From Silene noctiflora (lineage: Eukaryota > Streptophyta > Magnoliopsida > Caryophyllales > Caryophyllaceae): DNA of 40,226 bases. The notes beneath the pieces were generated by a model. That model ran no database searches and was not told the origin of the DNA. It worked only from the letters and a program-made list of their open reading frames with translations. A program made the translations under genes and the position numbers. Where the stretch lies: NCBI GenBank assembly GCA_009801015.1, contig VHZZ01000601.1:71865-112090 (forward strand). Direction: 5' to 3'. This document shows positions 21,391 through 33,100 of the stretch, in pieces (the first letter of the stretch is position 1; every line of letters begins with the position of its first letter).

Positions 21391-22700
21391 AATATCGATT
21401 ACTTCATTATATGGCAAGTGAAAATGTCGATTTCGTAAAACACAAGACTATAATAAGATAAAAATTTTGATTGTATGGATTGATAATATAATATAAATAT
21501 ATAATGTGAAGAATCGGTATTTAAAAATTGACAATTATTATTTTTTTGTTTCAATTAAGCGCACTATATTACGGGTGAGAATTGAACGGATAAAAGAATT
21601 ATGATTACTTAAGCTAACTCTTATTCTCTTAAATATTGACAAATTAATGTACGAAATTATTCTCTTAAATATTGACAAATTAATGTACGAAATTATTCTC
21701 TTAAATATTGACAAATGAATGTACGAAATTATATGCATTCATTATTTCCGAATTCCATCATTACAAATGTTACAAAAATGGAGTCAAATATGATCCCCAA
21801 AACTTTGAAGTTTGAATTAGGAAACTTCTGTTTTGTTGACCTCTAACAATTTGTTTCCTTTTGAATACCATTCTCTAGAATCTAGATTATTAGTACGAGT
21901 AATTGACCAATTTTTTTGGTTGACCTCAAAACATTATTAAAGTGGAGGTAAATTATTAGGTGCGACGGTTTTATATTATAAAACAATTTCTCATATAAAA
22001 AATATTTTATTAATGGTGATAAATGAGTGTTTTTAATTTAAAAGTGTTGTCTTATAGATAGTCGTATTCTACAATTTGTGTTAGAAGCAGTAATTATTGC
22101 ATGTAACGGTTTATATCACGTAAGACAGTTCTGGTTCTTTTACACCTAATACACTCATTTATTGTTAAAAATAAAAGAGTAAATGTAAAGAGATTTAACA
22201 ATATAAGACGGGAAATAATACAAAGACCAAGAAAACAAGTTAGGACGATATATATACTTTATATTATACTCTTTTAACTCTTTAGTTTATCCAACTAACT
22301 TAACTATTCCCTTTGTAAGATTAGCAAGGACATATCCAACATTAGTTATATGATCTTAAATGTTATTTTCTTGGCCTCAATAGCATAGTAAACGTTTTAA
22401 CTTTTAACACAATATTGCTATTTATCATTTATTCTTAAATCATATGAAAATAGGAAATGATAAAATTAGTGGAATGAAATGAGTAGGATTATTAATTGTT
22501 AACCATCTTTTTTTTTTTATCTCTGCCTAAATTAGACCAACCTCGTGTCAGTTAATCTAAATATTTATGAATATTGTTTAATCATGTTTTAAGTAGCGGA
22601 CTAAAAATTGTAAAGATAGTATTTGTGAGCAGAAATTCTCTTTGAAAACGACACCATCTGTCAAAAGTTGAAGATGGATAATGCCTTCTCAGGCTCTCAC
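21391..22700. other. AT-rich intergenic DNA
   Basis: No gene is recognised. Apart from a 36-bp tandem repeat and short A/T runs, it is unremarkable. Confidence 0.5.
21623..21730. repeat. 36-bp minisatellite, three copies
   Basis: Three head-to-tail copies of a 36-bp unit beginning ATTCTCTTAAATATTGAC. The first two are identical and the third differs at one base (AAATGAATG for AAATTAATG). The minus strand shows a 12-residue repeating peptide only because 36 is a multiple of three; it is not a gene. Confidence 0.92.
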
Positions 22701-22777
22701 AATAAGCAAGTGACATCTTTCTTGAGAGCTTCGCCCCTCTTAAGCACCAAAAAAAAAAAAAAATAAGCAAGTGGCAT
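22701..22777 (+). mobile_element. Short poly(A)-ended insertion flanked by direct repeats
   Basis: AATAAGCAAGTGACAT (22701-22716) and AATAAGCAAGTGGCAT (22762-22777) differ at one base. They bracket about 45 bp that ends in a run of A. This resembles a strongly 5'-truncated SINE or LINE insertion with its target-site duplication, although the inserted part is too short to classify. Confidence 0.4.
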
Positions 22778-23177
22778 TATCCTTGGGACTGGGGGCGACT
22801 TATGATTGTTAGTGTCGGTTACAAACAATATACTTTGGTTTGGGGGCGACTGGGTGGTGTGGGGGGTGGGAAGAAAGAAAAAGGAAATAATAAAAAGTGG
22901 GGGGCAACATTAGTGGTGAATATAAATAAACAAATAAGAAGGGACACCGACGAGGAGGAGGAGGCAGCCACCCAAATCATTTATATTTTATATGTAATTT
23001 TGAATTAATTGTCTCTTTCTTCTTCCTCTCTTGTTAATTCTTCTTGTTCTTCGTCGTCTGCTGTTAGTTTACTTTTATAATATTACTACTAATAATAATA
23101 ATAATAGTGGTGATACTTATTCCAAGCTTTCTTTCTGAATTGGACAGAAGAGCTAGTAAGAAGAAGACGAAGAAGAG

Positions 23178-23627
23178 GTATTCATTTTTGTGTATTTGAT
23201 TTTCTGAATACATTTAATTTAATTATAATTATAATAATTGATTTGATTGTGTTGTCATTTAGAGCTTCACTTTTCAATTTGGTATAATACACATATGGAT
23301 CGCTCCTTGTTGTTCTCCATGTTTAATTTTGAAGAATCATCTTCATGTTTCTTTACTAATTACTCCCTCCGTCCCGGTCATTTGTTGTCCTTTCTATTTT
23401 AGGATTTCATTTGACGAACAATTTGATCATTTACACTCAATTTGTCACACTTGTCATCTTATAATTGGTCCTTTTCCCTTTCCTTGGTCTTTGTGCCAAA
23501 ACCAAAGTACAACAATTGACCGGGACGGATGGACTAAATATCAAGTTGAATACATAACTTGAGATCTTTTATATGTTTATTTACTAATTAAATATAACTA
23601 ACTGCTGATTCATCGCCCCCCCATTAG
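23178..23627 (+). other. Inferred 5'-leader intron of the clathrin adaptor gene
   Basis: A GAG|GTATTC donor at 23178 and a CCATTAG acceptor ending at 23627 would remove 450 bp between a CT-rich leader (about 23000-23177) and the start codon at 23676. It is inferred only from splice motifs and position. The intron would contain the Stowaway element at 23363-23534. Confidence 0.45.
23363..23534. mobile_element. Stowaway-like MITE, copy 1
   Basis: A 172-bp element bounded by TA dinucleotides. The left end is CTCCCTCCGTCCCGGTCATT; the right end is its imperfect inverse, with GTCCATCCGTCCCGGTCAAT read on the minus strand. Its whole length is similar, in inverted orientation, to the element at 37170-37377. 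It sits in the inferred leader intron of the clathrin adaptor gene. Confidence 0.85.
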
Positions 23628-23629
23628 GA

Positions 23630-23670
23630 AGGGAAGGGAAGGAAAGTAAAGGAAAGGAAAGGAAAAGCAA
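23630..23670. repeat. GGAAA/GGGAA purine repeat
   Basis: A run of GGAAG, GGAAA and GGAAAG units directly upstream of the clathrin adaptor start codon, on the transcribed leader side. Confidence 0.85.
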
Positions 23671-23675
23671 GATTA

Positions 23676-26600
23676 ATGGAAGGAGGAGGTGGTACAACAA
23701 ATACTAGTAGTAGTTTGAGGAAATATTTGGGTTCCATTAAAGATACTACGACTATTAGCTTGGCTAAAGTCAATAGTGGTTACAAGGACTTGGATATCGC
23801 CGTCGTCAAAGCTACTAATCACGTCGAACGCCCTGCTAAAGAGAGGCACATTAGAGGTCATACCTATTTATTTATCACAATTAACTCTTACTGCACCTCC
23901 ACTTGAGGACTTCTCCCTCTAACTTTGCTCTTTATTCTCCTTTCTTCAGCCATTTTTGCTGCAGTTTCCGCCACACGCCCTCGCGCTGATGTTGCCTACT
24001 GCATTCATGCTCTTGCCAAACGCTTAGCCAAGACACATAATTGGGCCGTATGTTTCCACTTTTCCATCTTTTCTTTCAATCATTCTTACTTACTTACTTA
24101 CTTGTACCTTCTTAACATTTCTGTCTGTCTTGCTTGTTTTCTAGGTCGCTTTGAAAACCTTAATCGTCATTCATCGTGCTTTGAGGGAAGTTGACCCAAC
24201 ATTTTATCAAGAGTTCATTAATTATGAACGAACCAGAACCCATATGCTCAACATGTCCCATTTCAGAGACGATTCTAGTGCTAGCGGTAACATTTTACTT
24301 TTCTATTTACTTTTAAACCTGCTGCCTTTAGACAAGCCTCTTCTTTCCTGACACACTGTCTTATATCATTTCATTCAGCATGGGATTACTCTGCTTGGGT
24401 TCGTGCTTATGCATTATTTCTCGAAGAGAGGCTTGAATGTTTTCGCGTGCTTCAGTATGATGTTGAGACAGAGCCCCCTGTAAGACATTATGCTTTCTTC
24501 ACAATAATTACGCCAATATTCACTTCCTTTATTTTTCTGTTATGTATGGCTTCACTTCTAGTAAACTCCTTATTCTCTATCACAATATTTTTTTCTTTCT
24601 CTTCTTGAACTCATTGTTCACTCCTTAGACTTGTGGGTAATTGTAATACTCACCTTATGCTTTTATGTTTATTCCGTATTAATTTGAATTTTACTTTTCT
24701 GGCGGTTATTTGATTTTCTAATTAACAACTTCCACTTACTATACTACACTTGATGTAATGCAATGCACTCTTGTCAGTTTGTAATTTAATGTTTTTGAGC
24801 ACTCTTATCTTATTATATAGTACTCCATATTTGACTATGAGTGTAAGCCTATTAAAGTAATGTTAATGTGATCTTCTGCTCAGAGGATAAAGGATCTTGA
24901 TACAATTGACTTGCTTGTGCAACTACCAGCATTACAACAACTTCTATACCGTGTTCTTGGTTGTCAGGTAAGATACAAGTTCTGCTTTCAAACTAGTTAT
25001 GGATAGGTCCTCAAGCATATTTACTATGGCATATTTTGGATACGGGTATTGAAGCTTATTTTCCAGTGCTCAGATGAACAGATATATATGTTTCGTTCAT
25101 GCATTAAAATTTTATTCCATGTCTATGATGCCAAATATTTTTTTCTTTCGGGTTTTGACTTGTGTAGTAAAATAAATTTGAATGACTCACTAAAATTGTT
25201 TCACCTCTTATATGTTGAAGTAGCTGTAGTTACTCTAGTTTCACTACAAGTCATGCTGAATAGCCTTTCACTATGATTCCCTTATATCGTCATAGCTAAT
25301 GCCTTTTGAGACACAAAGTGATGTTGTATAACGCTTTTGATTCTTTCTGTAGCCTGAAGGTGCAGCAGTTCATAACCATGTCATACAGTTGGCACTTTCA
25401 ATGGTAAGCAATGCCTTCAATATAGCTATCAGATTGTTGAGTTGCAATGCCATCATTTGGCCCTCATGGTCTGATTACTTTGAACAGGTTGCTTCAGAAA
25501 GCATGAAAATCTACAGTGCTATAGGTGACGGGACAGTTAACCTGGTTGACAAGGTAGATTCAACTTGCCATTGTCTTTCATTTATCATTTGTTTCAGTTT
25601 ACAGGAAGCTCATTCATATTGCGGTCAACTTTACTCTTAACAGTTCTTTGAGATGCAAAGACACGATGCCTTGAAAGCCCTTGATATATATCGAAGAGCA
25701 GGACAGCAGGTCTGTGCTGTGTGCTTTATATTTTTTTTCTGCAGGTTTCGATAATTTGTTTCTTTATTTGACAATTTTATATCCAATTTAGGCTGAAAGA
25801 TTGTCAGAACTATATGAAGCTTGTAAAAGCCTTGATGTAGGGCGCGGAGAGAAATTTATCAAAATTGAGCAGGTTTTTCAAATCACTTTGAACTTTCCTC
25901 ATTGATTCACATCCAATTTTAAATGTTTACATTTGAATTTTGCCTATGCATCATTGTATACCTGTTTGGTAATGTAGCCCCCTCCCTCATTTTTACAAGC
26001 CATGGAAGAGTATGTCAAAGAAGCACCTAGAGGATCAACTTTTCGGAAAGAGGAGGAGGTATTGTAAATGACGCTAGTAGTTACAGTGTTGCGTTTAATA
26101 CCTTTAATTTACTTCGTCGATCAAATGTCTTTGAAAAGGTTACTCTGCAAATGGCTGATCTTTTATTTCTCAACAGTAGACCCTTCCCCTTGTTACTCTT
26201 CACGTAGATAATTGATAACTTCTCAATATCCGCAAAAAGTTTCCTTTCAAACATACTTACTCATTATATTAAAAGGGAAAGAAGTATACTTGTTACTTGG
26301 AGATTATCCGCGGTTTCTGTTGCTAATAATATGAAATGACCAGGTGAAGCAAATAGTTTATGAGAAGCCCACAGTTCTGGCAATTGAAGACAAGAATGTT
26401 ACAGATGTAAAGGAGGAACAACCGCCATCACCCCCTCCAGAACCCGTCAAGGAAGAGAAACTCATGGTTGAGGCTCCTGATTTATTGGTAAGCTATGAAA
26501 TGACTGTCTTTTGTGCTTGCTAATTTGCTATCCCCAAATCTAAATATTTTCTTCATTTTTTGCCAGAGTATGGACGACCCTACTCCAGTTGCCTCAGATT

Positions 26601-27650
26601 TAGATGAGAAAAATGCTTTGGCTCTAGCTATTGTTTCTGTGGGTATGTCTCTCGTGAATTATGTTTTGTTCTTTTCCGTTGAATTCTGTAGAAGATTGTA
26701 GTGTTCTCTTGAGATGCATTTGATAACTTCTCATAAGACTCCTCTACTGTATCTTTTATGCAGATGATCTATCGACTACAGCTCCGCCTCCTAATTTGCA
26801 GAACGGCGCTACTGGATGGGAATTGGCACTTGTAACTGCACCCAGCTCAAATGAGAGTGCCACTGCAGCTACTAACCTGGTAACTGCTTTCTTAAGAACT
26901 CCTTTGTTTTTGTCATCATTAAAGCCAATTTGAATGATCGACATTTGTCCGGTAAACAATGTGAAAGTAGGCCTTTTGCTTTACATTGTCAATTGATTTT
27001 ATCATCCTAGTTAAATTCAGCTAGCCCCTGTAGGTAAACAATGTGAAACTAAGCCTTTTGCTTTACATTGTCATTGATTTTATCCTCCTAGACCCCTAGC
27101 TAATTTCAGCTAGCCCTGTAAAGCATTTTGTGGTAACGTCATTATGTGGTAATGCTCATAACCTGAGTTTGAACCCGTCAGCGTCAAAGTGGGTCACTTT
27201 ATTGGCTATTGTCATGTTTAAAACTTGGTGTTCTTTCTAATGTTCGTTTCCAAAATTTTGAAGGGCGGAGGATTTGACAAATTAACACTAGACAGCCTAT
27301 ACGATGATGCAATGAGAAGAAATAATCAGGCAACAAGTTACAATCCGTGGGAGGCAGCTCCGATGAGAAGCAATCAAATGATGCAAACTCATGACCCTTT
27401 TTACGCATCAAATCCTATGGCTGCATCCCATTCTGTGCAAATGGCTGCCATGGCCAGTCAGCAACAAGCTTTTTTGATGCAACAACAAATGATGATGGGC
27501 CAACACCAAATGATGATGGGCCAACAACAAATGATGATGGGACAACAACAGCCACCGCCTATGAATCCTTACGGAAATCCTTATGCAGCCAGCCCCTATG
27601 GTCCTAGCATGCCGGTTCAACCATATAACCCTAATACGGGTTTCTTATAA
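23676..27650 (+). CDS. PICALM3: ANTH-domain clathrin assembly protein (PICALM3-like)
   Basis: Endocytic adaptor that binds membrane phosphoinositides through an N-terminal ANTH domain and recruits clathrin. Fourteen coding exons: 23676-23856, 23950-24047, 24145-24286, 24379-24479, 24884-24967, 25353-25403, 25488-25553, 25644-25709, 25792-25872, 25978-26058, 26344-26487, 26567-26642, 26764-26879 and 27264-27650, in frame, giving 557 aa. The ANTH domain is about residues 10-290; [16 protein letters not shown] holds the lipid-binding K...NH motif. The disordered C-terminal half has PDLLSMDDP, a DPF motif (HDPFYASNP) typical of AP-2 and clathrin binding, [13 protein letters not shown], and a Gln/Met-rich tail with MMMGQ repeats. 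The pattern, including [18 protein letters not shown], is closest to Arabidopsis At5g35200. Donors GTCATA (exon 1) and GTCTGT (exon 8) are weak. Confidence 0.94.
26951..27120 (+). repeat. ~85-bp tandem duplication in an intron
   Basis: GGTAAACAATGTGAAA starts two adjacent copies, at about 26951-27032 and 27033-27120. They share CCTTTTGCTTTACATTGTC and TTTCAGCTAGCCC-type blocks and differ by a few substitutions and a 6-bp insertion (ACCCCTAG-like) in the second. It lies in the last intron of the clathrin adaptor gene. Confidence 0.85.
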
Positions 27651-28447
27651 CGGCAGTGATCTGATTTTGCCGCAGGTATAAGGAGAGGACAACCATTAAT
27701 GAGCATTTGAGATATTCATATTGAATTTTTGTACCATATTCTGTGTTTCGTGGTAGTAAGTGTACTAGATGTATTGTTTGATAAAAAAAAATAGTCAGCA
27801 TCTGGATTAATTTGATAATCTCCCCGTGTAATTCGATTGAATAAATATTGTATTCTTTGACCTGCATATTTGCTGTAAGCAGGGACTGTAAAACGTATAT
27901 GTATCTAACACTTCATCGTGTATATTCATGTTGACCATTATTGCAGTGGGTTAAAGCTTGCTTGTAGATTTAGCTTGTACAAATAATACCATACTCGCAG
28001 TTGAACTCCTTACAGAAATAATACCATACTCGCAGTTTTCAGTTGAACTTTTCAGGTCTCAGTTATGTAATTATATCTGCTAGAAGTCCTAGAACTGCTA
28101 GATAGTTACTCTGCTGAAGACCAAACACAAAAATACCATACTCGTAATCTTTTCACAACCAGCTTCAAAGCATCGCATAAGACGCAATGAACTTCCTCAC
28201 ATCAGACTTTTCAATATCAAGAAAAACTGAATTCCACCCCAAACTGAAACGAAAGAAAACGAAAAGGTGCAAAAAGTGGAAAAGAACCTTTCTTATACAC
28301 AAGATTATTACAAGAAAAAATAATTTCAAATCAAGATGAGTCTGCCACGCCTAGATGGAAATCCGAACAGTGACCAGTCACCATGAATCCAGCACGTAAA
28401 TTACCTATTTACGTTGATGCCATTGTAGCTCACTCAGCCATCTTTAC
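27651..28447. other. 3' regions of the clathrin adaptor and VAMP71 genes
   Basis: Convergent 3' ends. ATACCATACTCG occurs three times (about 27987, 28021 and 28135); the first two belong to a 22-bp direct repeat starting AAATAATACC. No coding signal is seen. Confidence 0.55.
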
Positions 28448-29540
28448 TCAAAAACATGAAGATAGCAGCGGTCCATGACAAAGAAAGGCAAGCATGATGT
28501 ATACGATGATCAACAGAACGATAATCAATGTGAGCCTGCACATGTGGAGATTTTTAATTTTAAGAAAAGGTCGAGGATTTTCAAGTGATACAAGAATAAG
28601 TGTCAACAAGAGAGATATAATTCAAGAGGTATCTTCATGTTGTGTAATTTAAGGAAAAAGAATGCAGTGTGTATTATCCATCCTAGTAACTTACATTAGT
28701 CTGCAATTCCTCCACCAAACAGTGGTTCTGAAGCGGCGAGCTTGTTTTCTGAAGCGAAGACTGTTTCCTTGCATAGTCTCAGTTTTATCAACTAACAGCT
28801 CCAAACGCTCTCCTCTATCCAAAACTTTATCAATGTTTTCAATCATAACAGTACGCACCTGACATTGTTAACATAGAAAAACAATGATGAGATGAGAAAA
28901 CAGTTTCCCCAACCCCTCTGAATGAAATTACAAAGAATCATAACAAAGCTTTTGTGCAAGACAGTAAAAGCAGTAATTGAATTGGGCAACTCGAATGTGT
29001 AATTGCATTGGCAGAAGAAGTAAATGCGTAAGCGTACCTGAGACATTTCACCTTTAAGGCGGTTAAGTCTATCGGCACTAGGGTCATTTGAGTAGTACTC
29101 CATTTGTTGGTTTAATACCCTTGAGAATTCATCATTCATAGCATAGGCAGGAGCAGTATGTATGGCACGCCCATACGTCTTTACAAATCTCTGATGAATG
29201 TCTTCCAAAAATGCAAATGGGATTCTTCCTGCAGTAACAATTAAATTAAGAATTAAATTAAAAATGATGGATCATCAAAGAAAAGAGGTGATGGTATAAC
29301 ATAGATTCAGAAGAAAAACGTACGGCCGACATTGTCCTCAGCCATACAGAGAACGGTGAGATTATCGGTGCGGTTAACGTGGAATATGTATCTGTCCTGA
29401 GAGAATGAGACGTGTGTGTCTGTTTCCCCGGGCACCTTGTCTAGGATCTTACGCGCTATGTCTCCGGCTGTGGTAGACGTGCCGCTGTACTCGGACAGGA
29501 CTACAGATCCACGCGCCACCATGGCGTACAGTATGCCCAT
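28448..29540 (-). CDS. VAMP711: Vesicle-associated membrane protein, VAMP71 group (longin R-SNARE)
   Basis: R-SNARE of the vacuole or late endosome that pairs with Qa, Qb and Qc SNAREs for membrane fusion. Exons on the minus strand: 29540-29324, 29228-29038, 28858-28695 and 28535-28448, all in frame, giving 219 aa, the length of Arabidopsis VAMP711. A longin domain covers about residues 1-115 (MGILYAMVARG, FSQDRYIFHV, FAFLEDIHQRF). The R-SNARE motif is about residues 128-188, with the zero-layer arginine R151 in VLDRGERLELL. A C-terminal anchor (LTLIIVLLIIVYIMLAF) is followed by a short lumenal tail, CHGPLLSSCF. It is close to VAMP711, VAMP712 and VAMP713, and which of the three is orthologous cannot be decided from sequence memory. 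The last exon encodes only the anchor. Confidence 0.93.
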
Positions 29541-29637
29541 AATTGTTTGATTTCGAATAAGACTGAAGAGGTGGCTGGATTCTGGATATTTTGAGAGTTT
29601 GGAATTTGGAGATACACAGCAACCACAAGGAAGAGGG

Positions 29638-29668
<31 letters not shown>

Positions 29669-30107
29669 ATGCGTTTACTTTTTAAGTTGATGTGGAAATC
29701 CCCGCCAATTAAGGGACATCCTATCATTTCCAGCTCATCATCCTTCTTAACTAATTTATTTACTATATACATTCATAATTCATTCATTCTCCTTTTATTC
29801 CTGCCACATGGATCATGGATTCTTTTAATCACTTCTTTTTAGCTCGCTTTCTTCAAACAACTTCCGTCTTTCTCAATTTTAACTTCCGTAATACTTTAAT
29901 TATGACTTTTTTAAAATAAGCAAAATTTAAATATATTACTAATATGTTTACAAATAAAAAAATAAAAAAAAAGTTGCACAACTATTTACATCACTGACAT
30001 TTGGTGTATCCAAGTGACGGGAACCACACCGGTTACAACATACATTTAACTACCGCTTATTCAAGACTTTGACAACCGTATCCTCTCATATTCTAACAAT
30101 GTAGTAA
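29541..30107. other. Region between VAMP71 promoter and the Rif1-like gene end
   Basis: The left part should contain the VAMP71 promoter and leader, including a 7-bp repeat. The right part is AT-rich and includes the 3' side of the Rif1-like gene. No gene is seen. Confidence 0.5.
29635..29668. repeat. (AGAAGAC)n 7-bp repeat
   Basis: Four to five tandem AGAAGAC units about 100 bp upstream of the VAMP71 start codon. Confidence 0.9.
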
Positions 30108-33100
30108 TCACACTCTTTTAAGCAAGTCCAAGATCAGGTCTGCATCCCGAATATCCTCACTATCTTGAGACTCCTCATTTCCTTGCGAGAAATCAACACT
30201 TGTATAAGTTCGTACCCCTGGACCATGCCCACTACAATCTCTTCCCTTCCCTTGTTGTGCCCTCCTCACTTCCCTCTGATGCTCTGTCAGCTCCCTCCTC
30301 TCTCTTTTCCGCCTTGGAGGCTGCTCCCTCGTGCTATCCCTACTGACCGTCAAGGATTGGACTAGCTCAACTCGCTTTGAGCACACCCTCAATGTCGCAC
30401 TGACCTTGTGACTGGGGGGATCTAACCCTGCTGCTCTTTTCTTTCTTATTTTTATCCTTCCATCTCGGGATAGTTTTTCCAGAACAGGTGACAAAGAGGG
30501 AGGGACATCTATCTGAGATTGATCACCGTATGCAGAGTTCCAGAATTTAATGGTAGGCTCCGAAATGGAGGGACTTGAATGGTCGAGAGTTTTCTCAAGC
30601 AGGGCAGCTAGTTGCTTTAGATACAAGGAGTTAAATTCAATTGACGGCCAGCTACGATGTAGACTTTTGATGATTTCTGCCCACAGGAGTGACAGCTCAT
30701 GTTTTATGCTTTCGGAATTTCCCACAACATCTGACATCCAGGGAAGCACTGGTTCGCCCAATACCTAAATAATAAACACATCTATCTGGTTAAAAAATTC
30801 AAAATCAACAAAACTACCCTTGTTTGCTCTCTTTACAAACAAATGGAAAATTGAAATTCATTGGAGCTAATATACTGCAGTCTGAGTTTATCAAAGAAAA
30901 GACTATGACTGATGTTCTTTCTCTCCCAGTTTCCTGGGTGATTTTATAGGTGCTATGGAGGAAATTCCATAGTCTTTAATTTGATGATACAGAGTTCCTC
31001 ATGCCTTGGCCGGTGTCTACATATATTGGTGAGGCCCCATGAAGTCATCTCTCCGAATATGCAACAGGATAGAAATTAGAAACTAACTGGGAATAATGTA
31101 CCTTAATGAAAGAAGTAATATCTTCCTGCCACTGAAGACGACTGACAACATGTATTAATGAAGGAAGTAGCCTGTAATGCAGCACTGAGTTTAGATAATG
31201 ATACCCAAAAAAAAATACTGCAATAAAATGTCTTATGAGGATCAACAATGAGACCTGGAGATAACAACACTCCGGGGTGGTTCTTCCATTTTCCTCCATA
31301 CCAGATTCATTAGCCTGCATAATAAAATTAAAAATTATAACTGAAGCCTGAGACGCATTCTGCTGTAAAGAAATTCATGGTGACCAGAAAACAAAAAGTG
31401 ACGTAATTAACAGCACAACACAAAACCGCAAGGGATTTCCCAGCCATGTCTACTCTAGCATTAGACTTTTTGAAACAATGTTCTCGAAGACATCTGATAA
31501 GGTAGCCAAACCAGACTCACCATTTGCTAAAAAATACGGGAACGCTTAGCCATGGTTAAACCAACAGATTATATGCAGTTCAAAGAGGGTACTACCACAA
31601 ACCTGGCTATGAATTCTAAGCAATTATTGATGCCACTGGATCCGGTAAAATTACACTTAATTGCTTCACGAGCAACCTTTTCTACATTTAGATTCTCCAG
31701 TATACACTTGCCAATATCACCACATAAAGACAGCAGCTGATGCTCAGGACTGTTACCACTTTCGCTCAAGTCGCTTTGTTGATGAAGAAAGTCGTTCAAT
31801 GATGAGCAAAGTTCCTCTGTAAACCAGTTCTTTCTCGGAAATTCTTGCAGGTTGGTACAATTAACATGGCTATAAAGTGACATCCACACGTCTATAACTT
31901 CATCAAATGTACAGTTCCCCGAGAAAATTGGTGAAGCGGCGGGGTTGCATTCCTTTGGGGTTCCCAATGATTTGCAGGAGGAACAGACAACAAGCGGAAA
32001 AATCAAGAATTTGCAAAAAGTATTGCTGGCAGAGCTAGCAGGCTGGATTTTCAATGGCAAAAGATCCTTTGCACCATTAAGATGATCTCTCAAGCACTGA
32101 GCAACAGTGATCCAAACCCTCATCGAACTATTATTAACACAAGTATAAAGAGATGCAGCAGTGGCATGGACAACTTCCAGCAACTCATATGAAGATAGCA
32201 CACTATTTAAGTAGCTAAATTCACCCTGTAGAGTGAACTCATGCCTGACTACTTTTGTACGCACTGTAACAACTACATAGTAGTAGAGAACAGTCAAATA
32301 GGTCACTGGTGTAACCATGTCCATAAAACTCAGAGAGACACTACCGACCAACGGTTTGCATCTAGCTTCACCTTGGCAAACATACTCCACATCAAGGGGA
32401 ATCTTATAAAGAGGAGAGCCCAGGATAGACGGAGCCAGCTCCTGAATTACTGCCTCTAGTGACCGCAAGCCAATAACGTGAAAGTTAGTAGATTCACCAT
32501 CCACAAAAAGTGCAGTTTTACATAGAGTTTTAACTAACCCAAAAACGGCATTCAAAGACAGCATAACAGCGTCATGACTAGTCGGGGATTTTGCAAGATC
32601 TAGTTGAACCCCTTTCAAAAAGGAACGGAACATCCTTAATATGACATCACAAATCAAACTACTGTTCTCAGAGCTCAGAGTAGCCACCGCTGTTTGACTG
32701 ACTGTCATGTGTATCATTCTTACAACAAAGACCATCTGACTACAATCCCAACTCGACCATTTAACAGAGTATGCCTTCAATGAACTGTTCCCCGATAAGA
32801 GACTTGAACTATCAGTTGTTCTGGGCGATGAATTAAAGCTAACCTCGGTATGCAAATCATCATTTGAGCTTTTTGATTGAATAAAATCATGAAGTAAATT
32901 TATGCAAACGCTCCACCTCCAGATGTTCGTGTCATCAAGATTAACGCTGAGAACTGCCTTAAGCATCGGCTCCACAACAGTAGCTAATACACAGGTATCA
33001 CTTACTAAGTTATCAAGCTTATGTAACAAGTAGTACCAAGTGTTCAGGCAGGATGACTGGACAGAAAATTCAGTTTTGTTTGTCATAATCTCAATTATCG

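Noticed and set aside
30165..30768. Plus-strand frames over the last Rif1-like exon
   Set aside because: Antisense to a coding exon with clear homology and correct splice phase.
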